From assembly GCF_003594875.1 (NCBI RefSeq), contig NZ_QZEY01000027.1, positions 20,849 to 84,848 of the forward strand: DNA of 64,000 bases, written 5' to 3'. The DNA is from Bailinhaonella thermotolerans. GTDB lineage: Bacteria; Actinomycetota; Actinomycetes; Streptosporangiales; Streptosporangiaceae. Positions 25,424 to 32,495 of this stretch are shown here, one piece after another. A program made the position numbers and the translations under genes. How positions within the stretch are numbered: position 1 is the stretch's first letter; each line of letters starts with the position of its first letter. The notes under the pieces are model-generated. The model was not told the origin of the DNA. It was given only the letters and a program-made list of their open reading frames with translations, and searched no databases.

Positions 25424-25560
25424 GGGTGGCCTCCAGGCCAGGCTTTCGACCGCAAAGACCGGCCTGGAGGCCAGGCATTACGCCACAGAGACCGGCCTGG
25501 AGGCCACCCCCATCCCTATAGGGACCTTCCCTATCAACCCCTATCCCTACGGCTGTGGTC
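25383..25560 (+). pseudogene. Out-of-frame tail of winged-helix gene with GLEA repeats
   Basis: The frame opening at GTG 25383 reads protein-like (DKGGLQARLSTAK, TGLEARHYATE, TGLEATPIPIG) up to about 25,560, after which it overlaps the real gene at 25636 and loses character. The change from the frame of 25016-25423 would need a one-base shift in a run such as GTCCCCGG (25403-25410). It may be a sequencing error, a decay mutation or a programmed frameshift. Confidence 0.45.
25427..25508 (+). repeat. Three GGCCTxxAGGCCA repeats
   Basis: AGACCGGCCTGGAGGCCA occurs exactly at 25456-25473 and 25489-25506, and the related GGCCTCCAGGCCA at 25428-25440. Each codes for GL(E/Q)A in the shifted frame. 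The core is also a palindrome, so a DNA-level role such as a replication-protein site is possible. Confidence 0.55.
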
Positions 25561-25635
25561 GGCCCTCTGCCACCTTGAGGTGGAAGGGAGGCCGGCCGCG
25601 CCGTCCGCCTGTGGAAACCCGAGGAACAAAGATCG

Positions 25636-25890
25636 ATGGACGACACGCACTCCGACGACCCCCAGGGGCACTGGGAACGGCTGCTGCGCACCCTGTACAC
25701 CCGGCTGCGCGCCCACCTGCCCCCCGAAACGGCCTGGACGATCGCCTACCACTTCCGCCAGGACCTGTCCGATCGCGGCTGGACGCCGCCCCGCTCCCCG
25801 CTGCCCACCTGGAAAGAGCTGCAGCTCAACCGGCGCGGGCCCCTGCCCATCCCGCCGCGCCCGCCGGACGAGGACGACCCGCAGCAGTAG
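25636..25890 (+). CDS. Small hypothetical protein (84 aa)
   Basis: An acidic/aromatic N-terminal helix region (HWERLLRTLYTRLRAHL) and a Pro/Asp-rich tail. ATG 25636 has a weak AAAGATCG leader. It is the last gene of the early operon before the structured non-coding region. Function unknown. Confidence 0.6.
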   Translation: MDDTHSDDPQGHWERLLRTLYTRLRAHLPPETAWTIAYHFRQDLSDRGWTPPRSPLPTWKELQLNRRGPLPIPPRPPDEDDPQQ

Positions 25891-25896
25891 GCGGCC

Positions 25897-25916
25897 CGCA
25901 CGCACGGCCGCGTGCG
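25897..25916. repeat. Dispersed hairpin, copy 5
   Basis: CGCACGC (25897-25903), six-base loop, GCGTGCG (25910-25916), seven bases after the stop at 25890. Confidence 0.8.
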
Positions 25917-25972
25917 CCGACGCACAAGATCGGCGACTGCAAAGTGATCATTGTCCGCACCCCGCCCCGAGG

Positions 25973-26102
25973 GCGGGCAGGCCCCGGCTGTGCCGGGGGC
26001 CTGCCCGCTGGCGGTCTGCCTGATGGCCCACCGCCAGCTACACCGGGTAGTCGGCAGCGCCGACTACCCGGTGTGATCATGCGCCGCATCCGGCGCATGA
26101 TC
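25973..26102. promoter_or_regulatory. Cluster of three long hairpins in a 351-bp non-coding region
   Basis: In 25891-26241 no gene is seen. GCGGGCAGGCCCCGGC (25973-25988) pairs with 25992-26008 with one bulge. ACACCGGGTAGTCGGC (26040-26055) pairs perfectly with 26059-26074 (16 bp, 3-nt loop). GATCATGCGCCG (26075-26086) pairs with CGGCGCATGATC (26091-26102). A weaker pair CTGGCGG/CCGCCAG lies between. The stack could be a replication origin structure, a strong terminator region or a structured RNA. Confidence 0.65.
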
Positions 26103-26194
26103 TTCCCGCCCTGGGGCCGGATGCGGACCGGGAAGCGATCTCCGATCTCTGTGTTTCCGCAGCTCAGAAGCGCTCTCATGGTAACCGTGCTGTA

Positions 26195-26220
26195 TCCAAA
26201 CGGACCGTTGTGCATTTGGA
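26195..26220. promoter_or_regulatory. TCCAAA/TTTGGA inverted repeat before 26242
   Basis: TCCAAA (26195-26200) and TTTGGA (26215-26220) with 14 bp between, in an AT-richer patch directly upstream of the Pro-rich membrane protein gene. Possible operator. Confidence 0.35.
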
Positions 26221-26241
26221 ACGGTGTGCTGGAATGGAGGT

Positions 26242-27168
26242 ATGCGAGAGCGACGGTCAGGTTTGGAGATCGCTGGGTACACGGCGGGCGCGCTCGCGGC
26301 TGCCGCTATGGTCGTCCCCGGCGTGATCACCGGCGTCCGCGCCCGCGCGAGCGTCCCGGCGCAGACGATCATCGGCCCGCCCACGACGCCCACGACGCCC
26401 GCGCCCCCGTGCACGTGCCCGACGCCGACAACGATCATGCCGACCGTCACCGTCACGGAGAAGATCACCGAAACGGTGATCCCGCCCCCGGTCACGGCCA
26501 CGGTCACGGCCACGGTCACGATCAAGGTCACCACCACGGCCACCACGACCGAGCGGGTGACCCTGCCCCCGGCCGCCGCGCCGCCGCCCGCCGCGCCTCC
26601 GGCTCCGGCCCCGGCTCCGCAGGCCCCGCCTGCCGCGCCCCCGGCCGCCGCGCAGCCCCCCGCCGCGCCTGCCGCGCCCCCGGCCGCGCCGCCGCCTGCC
26701 GCGCCCGCCCGGCCCCCTCAGGAGGACCCCAAGGCCCCTGACGCGCCCGCGCAGCCTCCGGCCGCTGCGCCGCCGCCTGCCGCGCCTGGCGCACCGCAGG
26801 CTCCCGCACAGCCGCCCGCAGGCGCGGCGGTCCCGTCCGCGCTGGGCCTGCCTGCGGCCGACTCGCCGTCCGCACAGCCGCACGCAAGCCCGCGTGCGGC
26901 AGGGCCGCAGTCCGGGCCGCCCGTGTCTCCGTGGTCTGCCATCCCTGCGGCAGCGGCCGTGATCTCCGCGCTGTGGGCCTGGCGTGCGCTGCGCGCCCGC
27001 AGGGCCGCCGCGCAGCAGGCCGCGCAGCAGGCCGCGCAGCAGGCCGCGCCGGAGTCCACTCCGGCCCCGGCGGGCGCGGACGCGCCCGCCCCCACGACGC
27101 CGGACGCGGCACGGCCCGCGCCCGGTCCCACACCCGCCGACGCGCCGCAGCAGGGCGACGCGTCATGA
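26242..27168 (+). CDS. Pro/Ala-rich membrane-anchored protein (308 aa)
   Basis: ATG 26242 follows GGAATGGAGGT. An N-terminal hydrophobic helix (about 10-30) is followed by a Thr/Val-rich stretch (VTVTEKITETVIPPPVTATV), a very long Pro/Ala linker, a second hydrophobic helix (PWSAIPAAAAVISALWAW, about 228-245) and an Ala/Gln tail. The plan resembles wall-spanning or plasmid-spread (Spd-like) proteins of actinobacterial plasmids, but no family could be named. A dispersed hairpin copy is embedded in the coding sequence. Confidence 0.55.
   Translation: MRERRSGLEIAGYTAGALAAAAMVVPGVITGVRARASVPAQTIIGPPTTPTTPAPPCTCPTPTTIMPTVTVTEKITETVIPPPVTATVTATVTIKVTTTATTTERVTLPPAAAPPPAAPPAPAPAPQAPPAAPPAAAQPPAAPAAPPAAPPPAAPARPPQEDPKAPDAPAQPPAAAPPPAAPGAPQAPAQPPAGAAVPSALGLPAADSPSAQPHASPRAAGPQSGPPVSPWSAIPAAAAVISALWAWRALRARRAAAQQAAQQAAQQAAPESTPAPAGADAPAPTTPDAARPAPGPTPADAPQQGDAS
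26877..26900. repeat. Dispersed hairpin, copy 6 (within CDS)
   Basis: GCCGCACGC (26877-26885), loop AAGCCC, GCGTGCGGC (26892-26900), inside the Pro-rich gene. Confidence 0.8.
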
Positions 27169-27188
27169 TCCCGGAAGGGAAAGATCAC

Positions 27189-27704
27189 ATGTCCGACAAC
27201 ACCGCCGACATGGTCGCCGCCGTCGAAAGCGCGGGTGAGGCCATCCTCACCGCGCTTGAGCGGTGGGTGGACACCGACGGCAAGGACGAGAAGAAGCTCG
27301 CCCGCGCCGCCGCGTGGCGACCCCCGCTCACGGTCGTGATGTCCTACGCGGACGCCGGGGAGCTGACCCCCGAGACGTTCCCCCGGGAGGGGATCATCCC
27401 GGCCGACGCGCGCGACCTCCCCGAGGCGATCATGGACCGCAACGGGACCAAGGTCGTGCTCCGGTCCGACCGGGGCCGCGCGCTGCTGGGCCGCATCAGC
27501 CCGACGCACGAGTGGAACCAGTACGCCAAGCTCACCCCCAACATGATCCGGCAGACCGCCGAGGCGTACCGGGCCGCGCAGCGTGAGCGCGCCAAGGACG
27601 CGGAGATCGCGCGGCTTCGCGCGGAGCTGGCCGCCAAGAGCGGCGAGCCCAAGCCGGAGTCCGCGCCCAAGCCCGCGCCCAAGCCCGCCACGGCGCGTAG
27701 GTAG
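27189..27704 (+). CDS. Hypothetical protein with coiled-coil C-terminus (171 aa)
   Basis: ATG 27189 follows GGAAGGGAAAG. The globular front contains GKDEKKLARAAAWRPPLTV and DRNGTKVVLRSDRGRALLGR; residues about 125-150 form a coiled coil, then a KPxPKP tail. Lysine content and codon choice look less extreme than in the neighbours. Function unknown. Followed by a terminator hairpin. Confidence 0.6.
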   Translation: MSDNTADMVAAVESAGEAILTALERWVDTDGKDEKKLARAAAWRPPLTVVMSYADAGELTPETFPREGIIPADARDLPEAIMDRNGTKVVLRSDRGRALLGRISPTHEWNQYAKLTPNMIRQTAEAYRAAQRERAKDAEIARLRAELAAKSGEPKPESAPKPAPKPATARR

Positions 27705-27715
27705 GTCCACCCCTG

Positions 27716-27739
27716 GGGGGCGCTGCGGGGAGCGCCCCC
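27716..27739. terminator. 9-bp GC terminator
   Basis: GGGGGCGCT (27716-27724) pairs with AGCGCCCCC (27731-27739), just after the stop at 27704 and followed by CTTCC. Confidence 0.75.
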
Positions 27740-27773
27740 CTTCCCCGTTCCCAGACCAGAGCAAGGACCGATC

Positions 27774-28406
27774 ATGGAACTCCCGATCAACCTCCCGAAG
27801 TCCCTGATCCACAACGCCCAGCTCCACAACGTCAACATCCGGGAAGCCGTGACCGAGGCGTTGGAGCGCGCGACCCGGTTGCACGAGATCGCCGGGCGCG
27901 AGGTCTACGACGTGCACGAGCAGGCCGACGCCGATGGTGAGTGCGCCTTGGCTCACGAGTCCCTGGAGGGGGACCTGAGGTACGCCATCGCCCGCGCCCG
28001 CGCCCTGCTCGTCATGGCGGGGCTCGACCCCGAGGACGTCTGCCGGTCCGTGGACGTGACCACGTGCCCGATGACCGGGCACGTGATCGTCGATGCGAAC
28101 CCCGCCGTACTCCACGACGCCGTGTCCGTGATCGAAAAGGAGCTGATCAACCACGACCTCGACCGGCGCGTGGCGCTGGCCGTGATCCGCAGCGTGGGTG
28201 AGCTGTGGGCGGCTACCGCCGCCGTCGAGCCGCAGGACCTGCGCGCCGTCCGGCGCGAGGTCCACCGGATCGCGGACCTGTCGGCCGTGTACGGCGCGCG
28301 GGACCTGTCCATCGTCGTGAACGCGCTGGCCTACGCGCTCACGTCGGCCGTGCACGTCACGGTCGTGGAGGTCGTGGACAACAGCGGCCTCCCGAACCTG
28401 AACTAG
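27774..28406 (+). CDS. Hypothetical protein (210 aa)
   Basis: Begins with MELPINLPKSLIHNAQLHNV and contains DVTTCPMTGHVIVDANPAV and a long helical C-terminus. Codon usage resembles the preceding gene. No catalytic motif. ATG 27774 is preceded by AGCAAGGACC. It ends just before two strong terminator hairpins, so it closes the rightward unit from 26242. Confidence 0.6.
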   Translation: MELPINLPKSLIHNAQLHNVNIREAVTEALERATRLHEIAGREVYDVHEQADADGECALAHESLEGDLRYAIARARALLVMAGLDPEDVCRSVDVTTCPMTGHVIVDANPAVLHDAVSVIEKELINHDLDRRVALAVIRSVGELWAATAAVEPQDLRAVRREVHRIADLSAVYGARDLSIVVNALAYALTSAVHVTVVEVVDNSGLPNLN

Positions 28407-28412
28407 GCGCGC

Positions 28413-28456
28413 TGCGGTCCGCGTGCGCCTTCCCTGCACCCCGCACGCGGACCGCA
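28413..28456. terminator. 15-bp hairpin with reversed dispersed-repeat arms
   Basis: TGCGGTCCGCGTGCG (28413-28427) pairs perfectly with CGCACGCGGACCGCA (28442-28456). The same 7-bp words as the dispersed hairpin occur here in the opposite order and with a 14-nt loop, seven bases after the stop at 28406. Confidence 0.75.
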
Positions 28457-28514
28457 CGGCCCCGAGCGCGCGCCGGGCCTCGTGCACACCCCGGCCCGCT
28501 GCGCCGGGGCCACC

Positions 28515-28550
28515 GGCCCCCGGCTCGTCCCTGACGAGCCGGGGGCCTTT
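28515..28550 (+). terminator. 15-bp perfect Rho-independent-type terminator
   Basis: GGCCCCCGGCTCGTC (28515-28529), 3-nt loop, GACGAGCCGGGGGCC (28533-28547), then TTTCTC. One of the clearest terminators in the window. Confidence 0.9.
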
Positions 28551-28564
28551 CTCATGCCCGCGCG

Positions 28565-28680
28565 GATGCTGGCATGGCACATGCTGGCGGGCGGATCGGC
28601 CGCCAGCACGTGCCAGCACGCGCCAGCGCGACGCGTGCTGGCACGTGCCCGGCGTAGGCGTGCTGGCGCGCGGGCCTGGG
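28565..28680. repeat. Iteron-like array: seven TGCTGGC motifs
   Basis: TGCTGGC occurs four times on the plus strand (starting 28567, 28582, 28637, 28671) and three times inverted (GCCAGCA/GCCAGCG near 28602, 28612, 28622) in 116 bp of non-coding DNA. Copies are flanked by RTG/CAC or CG extensions and two groups face each other as GCCAGCACGTGCCAGCACGCG / GCGTGCTGGCACGTGC. The cluster fits a replication-origin iteron array or multi-site operator. Confidence 0.6.
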
Positions 28681-28698
28681 CGCTGTGCGCGCCGACAC

Positions 28699-28726
28699 CG
28701 AACGGGGCGCGTCAGCGCCCCGTTCG
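28699..28726. terminator. 12-bp perfect hairpin
   Basis: CGAACGGGGCGC (28699-28710), loop GTCA, GCGCCCCGTTCG (28715-28726). It faces the leftward gene 28838-29209 and probably terminates it. Confidence 0.7.
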
Positions 28727-28837
28727 GGGCGTTCGATCCACCCCACCCCCGCCGCGCCGATCACGGGGCGGCGATCAACTCGCGGTCGCTCGCCCGGTTG
28801 GGTTTCGGGGATCGGGCGGGGGCCGAAGGAGGGGCTC

Positions 28838-29209
28838 CTAGTCGGGGGTGCCCATGGCGCGCAAGACGCGGTCACGGCGGTCGAGCGCGGCGCGCAGCGC
28901 GATGATCGATCCGGCGAGCGCCATCGCGCTGGGCCCGGCCAGGATGATGGCGGGCAGCGGCGTGGTCATGGACCGGCTCACCCAGTCGGCGGCGTCACTG
29001 ACCTCGTGTGTCGCCCGCTCGGCCAAGGACGCCTGGAGCGCGGCCAGGGCGACGGGGAACTCCTCGGTGCCCAGCGCCTGGATCTGCTCATGGGTGGGGG
29101 CCGGCCCCCCGGCCTCGCCCGTCAGGATGTCGATGACGTCATCGCTGACGTTGCACAGCTGATGCCACACGAGGGCGAGTTCGGCGAGCTCGTCGGGGCT
29201 GGCGTCCAT
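28838..29209 (-). CDS. Hypothetical protein with one TM-like helix (123 aa)
   Basis: An acidic helical N-terminal domain (DELAELALVWHQLCNVSDDVIDIL) is followed by a C-terminal hydrophobic helix (ILAGPSAMALAGSIIALRAAL). Likely a membrane-tethered small protein. No family recognised. Confidence 0.6.
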   Translation of the reverse strand: MDASPDELAELALVWHQLCNVSDDVIDILTGEAGGPAPTHEQIQALGTEEFPVALAALQASLAERATHEVSDAADWVSRSMTTPLPAIILAGPSAMALAGSIIALRAALDRRDRVLRAMGTPD

Positions 29210-29256
29210 GGGGGCATCCTGACACGGGTCGGCCCGCCGTCAAGGGGGTTCGGTGG

Positions 29257-29460
29257 TCAGCGGGTGCCGCCGATGAGGAGCCAGAGCTTGCGGGCGCGCA
29301 GCGAGTCGAACTCGTGGCGGGCGGCCTGGTCCCGCAGGTCGTCGTAGGTGAGCCCGAGGTCGTCCAGGGCGGCCTGGACGGCGGCGGCGAACTCGGCCTC
29401 GGTCACCACGATGACGTCCTCGGGCTCGGCAGGGGTGTCCATGTCGGAAGGGGTGTCCAT
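29257..29460 (-). CDS. Small acidic hypothetical protein (67 aa)
   Basis: ATG 29460 is preceded by CTGGAGAAC. Sequence VIVVTEAEFAAAVQAALDDLGLTYDDLRDQA... is a compact helical domain typical of small actinobacterial proteins with a TxAEFxAAxxxAL start. Divergent from the HTH gene at 29595 across a region containing a strong rightward terminator. Confidence 0.6.
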   Translation of the reverse strand: MDTPSDMDTPAEPEDVIVVTEAEFAAAVQAALDDLGLTYDDLRDQAARHEFDSLRARKLWLLIGGTR

Positions 29461-29544
29461 GGGGCGTTCTCCAGGGATTCGGCTGCGCCGAGATGGGCGG
29501 GTTTGTAGGGTAGGCAGTGCGTTCGAGATCACGAGTCTGGGAAT

Positions 29545-29578
29545 GGGGCGGACCGGCACAGGCCGGTCCGCCCCTTTT
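29545..29578 (+). terminator. 13-bp perfect terminator with T4 tail
   Basis: GGGGCGGACCGGC (29545-29557), 4-nt loop, GCCGGTCCGCCCC (29562-29574), TTTT. It reads rightwards, although no rightward gene precedes it (28838-29460 are leftward). A short untranslated rightward transcript beginning near 29,490-29,515 would explain it. Confidence 0.85.
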
Positions 29579-29594
29579 CGTGCCGGGGGGTGCG

Positions 29595-29876
29595 GTGGTC
29601 TGGGTGGATCTGGACACGGCGGCGCGGTGGGCCGCCGTGTCGCGCAAGACGGTCGAGCGGTGGGTCCGCGAGCGGCGACTGGTGTCGCGGCCCGGCCCCG
29701 GGGGCCGGCAGGTGCGCTTGGAGCGGGTGATGGCGGTGGAGTCCGAGCGGCGGGCGTCGCGACGGCGGGGCCGGCCGGGGGCGCGTCCGGGGGGCGGCCT
29801 GATATCCGGCCCGGAGGCGGGCCCGGCCGCTAGCGTGAGCGAAAGGTCGGTGTCGAGCGAGGGGGAGGCGCCGTGA
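29595..29876 (+). CDS. MerR/excisionase-like HTH protein (93 aa)
   Basis: DLDTAARWAAVSRKTVERWVRERRLVSRPGPGGRQVRLERV is a good HTH_17-type DNA-binding fold near the N-terminus; the tail is Arg/Gly-rich. GTG 29595 is chosen because it sits just before the domain; a longer start at 29517 would run through the terminator. It overlaps the ParA-like gene by four bases (GTGA), forming an HTH/ParA pair as in partition or segregation cassettes. Confidence 0.65.
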   Translation: MVWVDLDTAARWAAVSRKTVERWVRERRLVSRPGPGGRQVRLERVMAVESERRASRRRGRPGARPGGGLISGPEAGPAASVSERSVSSEGEAP

Positions 29877-30499
29877 TCATCATGGTGGCGGGGATGCGGG
29901 GCGGGTCGGGCCGGACCACGACCGCCTATGGATTGGCGGCCGCGGCCGCCCTCATGGGCCAGACGGTGCGGCTCATCTTGGTCGACGGGGTCGGGATCGC
30001 CGACGGAGCCGGTGGCGGGGACTGGAAGTCCTGGCCCATCTCGATCCACACCGGCCACGCCGAGGACGTGCCCGGCTGGCTGGCCGCGCGGACCGCGCCG
30101 GATGAGGTGGTGATCGTGGACCTGCCGCCGGGCCGCCACGCCTCGCTGGAGCACGCGGACGTGATCGTGGTGCCGGTGCATCATCGGGCGTGCATGCCCA
30201 GGCCGTCCGCCGGCGCCGAGACGGGACCGCTGAGGCTGCTCGGCGTGGAGCACCTGATCACGGCGGGCAGGCCCCTGGTCGTGGTGCCCTGCCGGGTGCT
30301 GCCGAGGGAACGGGCCGACGAGCTGCGCGCGGCCGGCCGGGACGGCGGCGTGTACGTCGCCGAGGCCGAGATCGGCGAGACCAAGGCGCTGCGCATGGCG
30401 ATCACGCCGTACGCCGTGGCGTGGGCGGCGCTGGCGCCTCTGCACCTGCCGCTGTGGCAGGAGGTCGCGCACCAGGCCGAGGCGCGCACCGTCCGCTGA
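29873..30499 (+). CDS. Second ParA/MinD-like P-loop protein with altered Walker A
   Basis: The 208-aa protein starts VIIMVAGMRGGSGRTTTAYGLA, the ParA/MinD position for KGGVGKTT, but the invariant P-loop lysine is arginine (GSGRTT) and the signature lysine is also replaced. VIVDLPPG is the Walker B equivalent. It may have lost or changed ATPase activity. With the HTH gene in front it forms a second partition-like pair 24 kb from parABS. Confidence 0.65.
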   Translation: MIIMVAGMRGGSGRTTTAYGLAAAAALMGQTVRLILVDGVGIADGAGGGDWKSWPISIHTGHAEDVPGWLAARTAPDEVVIVDLPPGRHASLEHADVIVVPVHHRACMPRPSAGAETGPLRLLGVEHLITAGRPLVVVPCRVLPRERADELRAAGRDGGVYVAEAEIGETKALRMAITPYAVAWAALAPLHLPLWQEVAHQAEARTVR

Positions 30500-30650
30500 C
30501 CCCCGGGGCGTTCAGATTCGTCTCCTTTCGTTCGGGTGCGTTCACCCGGTTGCGCCCGCGCGTGCGGGTGAGGCACGGTGAGAGGGCGTCCTTTCCCTTG
30601 GTCTGGGGAACGCAGGTGTGATCCCTTGTTGGCCCAGGCGGTGACCACCG

Positions 30651-30685
30651 GAACGAGGCCCTCCGGTTCCCGGGGGGCCTCGTTC
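30651..30685. terminator. Bidirectional terminator between convergent genes
   Basis: GAACGAGGCC (30651-30660) pairs with GGCCTCGTTC (30676-30685), with further CCGG/CCGG pairing inside, between the rightward ParA-like gene and the leftward GntR gene. 30500-30650 holds no recognisable gene. Confidence 0.75.
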
Positions 30686-30731
30686 ACGTGCGGCAGGCAT
30701 CCGTCGCCGCGCCTGGGCCGGGCCCCCGCGG

Positions 30732-31118
30732 CTACCCCCGGTCGTCGCCGCGGACGACCTGCTCCAGAGCCGCAAGGCGCTGGCTCAGCTCGGCCACGAC
30801 GCGGCGCAGGTCGGCGAGCTGGCGTCCCAGGTCGTCGCCGGCCTCGGACGCGGCACTGGCATGGTCGCCGACGAAGACGCCTTTGCCCTGCTGTCCGATG
30901 AGGCGTCCCTCGGCCCGCAGGAGGCGCACGGCCGCCTTCACCACGCCCAGGGACGTGCCGTACCGCGCGGCGAGCTGGGCGGTGGAGGGCAAGGCCTGGC
31001 CGGGCCGCAGCTCGCCCCGGCCGATCCTGCTCCGCAGGTCGTCGGCGATCTGGAGGTAGCCGGGCCGTCCTGTCCACGTGATCGCGGTGTCCCGCTCGGG
31101 CTCCGGCGTCCTCGACAT
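30732..31118 (-). CDS. GntR-family regulator with coiled-coil tail
   Basis: YLQIADDLRSRIGRGELRPGQALPSTAQLAARYGTSLGVVKAAVRLLRAEGRLIGQQGKGVFVG is a complete GntR winged-helix. Instead of a ligand-binding domain there is a short coiled coil (LGRQLADLRRVVAELSQRLAALEQVV), a form common in actinobacterial plasmids (KorSA/TraR-like regulators). ATG 31118 has a GGAGGGTG ribosome site. It is the last gene of the leftward accessory island. Confidence 0.85.
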   Translation of the reverse strand: MSRTPEPERDTAITWTGRPGYLQIADDLRSRIGRGELRPGQALPSTAQLAARYGTSLGVVKAAVRLLRAEGRLIGQQGKGVFVGDHASAASEAGDDLGRQLADLRRVVAELSQRLAALEQVVRGDDRG

Positions 31119-31192
31119 GCACACCCTCCTGCGCTCCCCGCCAACGTAGACGACTAAGAGCCTGTTTCCTGTTCCGAACCCCGCAGATCGTC

Positions 31193-31267
31193 GCGCTGCC
31201 CAACGGATAGCCGTTTCAGGCACCGGGATAAACCGGACATCGGAAACGGCTATCCGTTGGGCAGCGC
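31193..31267. repeat. 25-bp perfect inverted repeat
   Basis: GCGCTGCCCAACGGATAGCC... (31193-31217) is repeated exactly inverted at 31243-31267 with a 25-bp spacer that itself has a small ACCGG/CCGG pair. It lies between the stop of 31280-31870 and the GntR gene, both leftward. As RNA it would form a very stable hairpin; as DNA it could be a GntR operator, a recombination site or the footprint of a small mobile element. Confidence 0.8.
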
Positions 31268-31279
31268 CGAGGCGGGGTC

Positions 31280-31870
31280 TCACCCCGTGAAGGAGGGGCC
31301 GGACCCGCGTGGATCGAGCGCCGGTTCGAGCGCCGTGGTGAACGCCAGCAGCAGCACGGACCGCTGCCGGTCGTCCATCAGATCCAGGTGGAACTCATTG
31401 CCGCCCAGGGCGATGGCGGCGTCGAGCACGCCGCGCTGCGCCGTGGAGTGCGGGATGGAGCCGCCGTTCAGCGCCAGGCGCGCGGCGTCCCAGTTGATGA
31501 CGGCATAGCCGTCGGCGCGGAACACACAGGCGGCGACGAATTCCTCGTGGGCGAGCCAGAACCCGTCCTCGATCAGCAGGTTCACGGCGGCGGCGAGGTG
31601 GGGGCGGCCCTCACGCGTGACCCCGGCACGCAGTTCGGCGATCAGCTCGGGGTCCGGGGCGCGGCGGTCCTCCTCCTGTCGCAGCAGGTCCCGCGCCCGG
31701 GTGATCTCCTCGGCCGGGCGGCGGCTCAGCTCCGCGTCCAGGTGTCCCAGCAGTCCCGAGATGCGCAGGAGCGGGCGATCGTCCATCCGGGCAGCCTGGG
31801 CGAGCAGCATCAGGTGGGCGGTGGCCACCGCGGCGAACGGCCGGGGGTCCGGGGTGGTGCGTTCAGCCAT
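31280..31870 (-). CDS. Hypothetical protein (196 aa)
   Basis: Helical N-terminal half (AVATAHLMLLAQAARMDDRPLLRISGLLGHLDAELSRRP) and a C-terminal half with FVAACVFRADGYAVINWDAARLAL. No motif of known activity. It is close-packed with 31887-32495 and belongs to the leftward island. Confidence 0.55.
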   Translation of the reverse strand: MAERTTPDPRPFAAVATAHLMLLAQAARMDDRPLLRISGLLGHLDAELSRRPAEEITRARDLLRQEEDRRAPDPELIAELRAGVTREGRPHLAAAVNLLIEDGFWLAHEEFVAACVFRADGYAVINWDAARLALNGGSIPHSTAQRGVLDAAIALGGNEFHLDLMDDRQRSVLLLAFTTALEPALDPRGSGPSFTG

Positions 31871-31886
31871 GGGTCCTCATCGGGCG

Positions 31887-32495
31887 TCAGCGGGCAGGGG
31901 TGTCGGACTGCGTCGCCGTGTACTCGGCCATCGCGCGCATCGTGGGCCCGAAGTTCTGCCCCGGCCTGGTGGTGGCGTTGCCGGCATGGGCCAGGGCGGC
32001 TGCCGCCACGTGCAGGTACACCCGCGTGTCGGCGGCGAGCCGGGTCGCCGCCTCCATGTCACCGCGGCCGTAGGCGTCCAGGGCCTCCAGCGCCGCCAGC
32101 TCCTGGGCGGGGTCGAGCACCTGGGCCAGCAGGGGCGCCATGGCCGCGCGCACCTGCTCGCGGTTGACGCCCTCACACGTCCAGACCTGCGGGGACAGGC
32201 AGTTCACGGCCACCACGGGGATCATCGCGGTGGCCAGATGCAGGGCCTGCGGATGCTGGGCCATGCCGACGTCGAGCTGACGGGCCAGCTCGACGTCGGG
32301 AAGCGCGTAGGCGGCGACCAGCCCGAGGGTGAGTGCGGCGGGGCCCCATGCGGACGGGGAGGGCGGCTCCACGGACGTTCCTTTCTCCGGCGGGCTCGGG
32401 TTTTCGCCATCATCGCGGTTTACGCTCCTGGCCGCAGGTGGAACGGCGCTGTCGGGGCCGTGCGGGGCTTGCGGACTTGACCTAGGGTGCGCCAT
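31887..32495 (-). CDS. Hypothetical protein (202 aa)
   Basis: ATG 32495 is preceded by AAAGGGAGATC. A disordered N-terminus of about 45 residues precedes a helical domain (ALTLGLVAAYALPDVELARQLDVGMAQHPQALHLATAMIPVVAVNCLSP). Membership of any family is not recognised. 32496-32741 upstream holds no gene that can be supported. Confidence 0.55.
   Translation of the reverse strand: MAHPRSSPQAPHGPDSAVPPAARSVNRDDGENPSPPEKGTSVEPPSPSAWGPAALTLGLVAAYALPDVELARQLDVGMAQHPQALHLATAMIPVVAVNCLSPQVWTCEGVNREQVRAAMAPLLAQVLDPAQELAALEALDAYGRGDMEAATRLAADTRVYLHVAAAALAHAGNATTRPGQNFGPTMRAMAEYTATQSDTPAR

Noticed and set aside
25383..26741. 452-codon open frame through 25636-25890 and the hairpin region
   Set aside because: Beyond 25,560 it reads Arg/Pro shadow and crosses the hairpin cluster; only the first part is protein-like.
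28690..28760. tRNA-like T-arm GGGCGTTCGATCCACCC
   Set aside because: T-loop is good but one stem pair is missing, and no anticodon, D-arm or acceptor stem is found; the preceding hairpin is a terminator.
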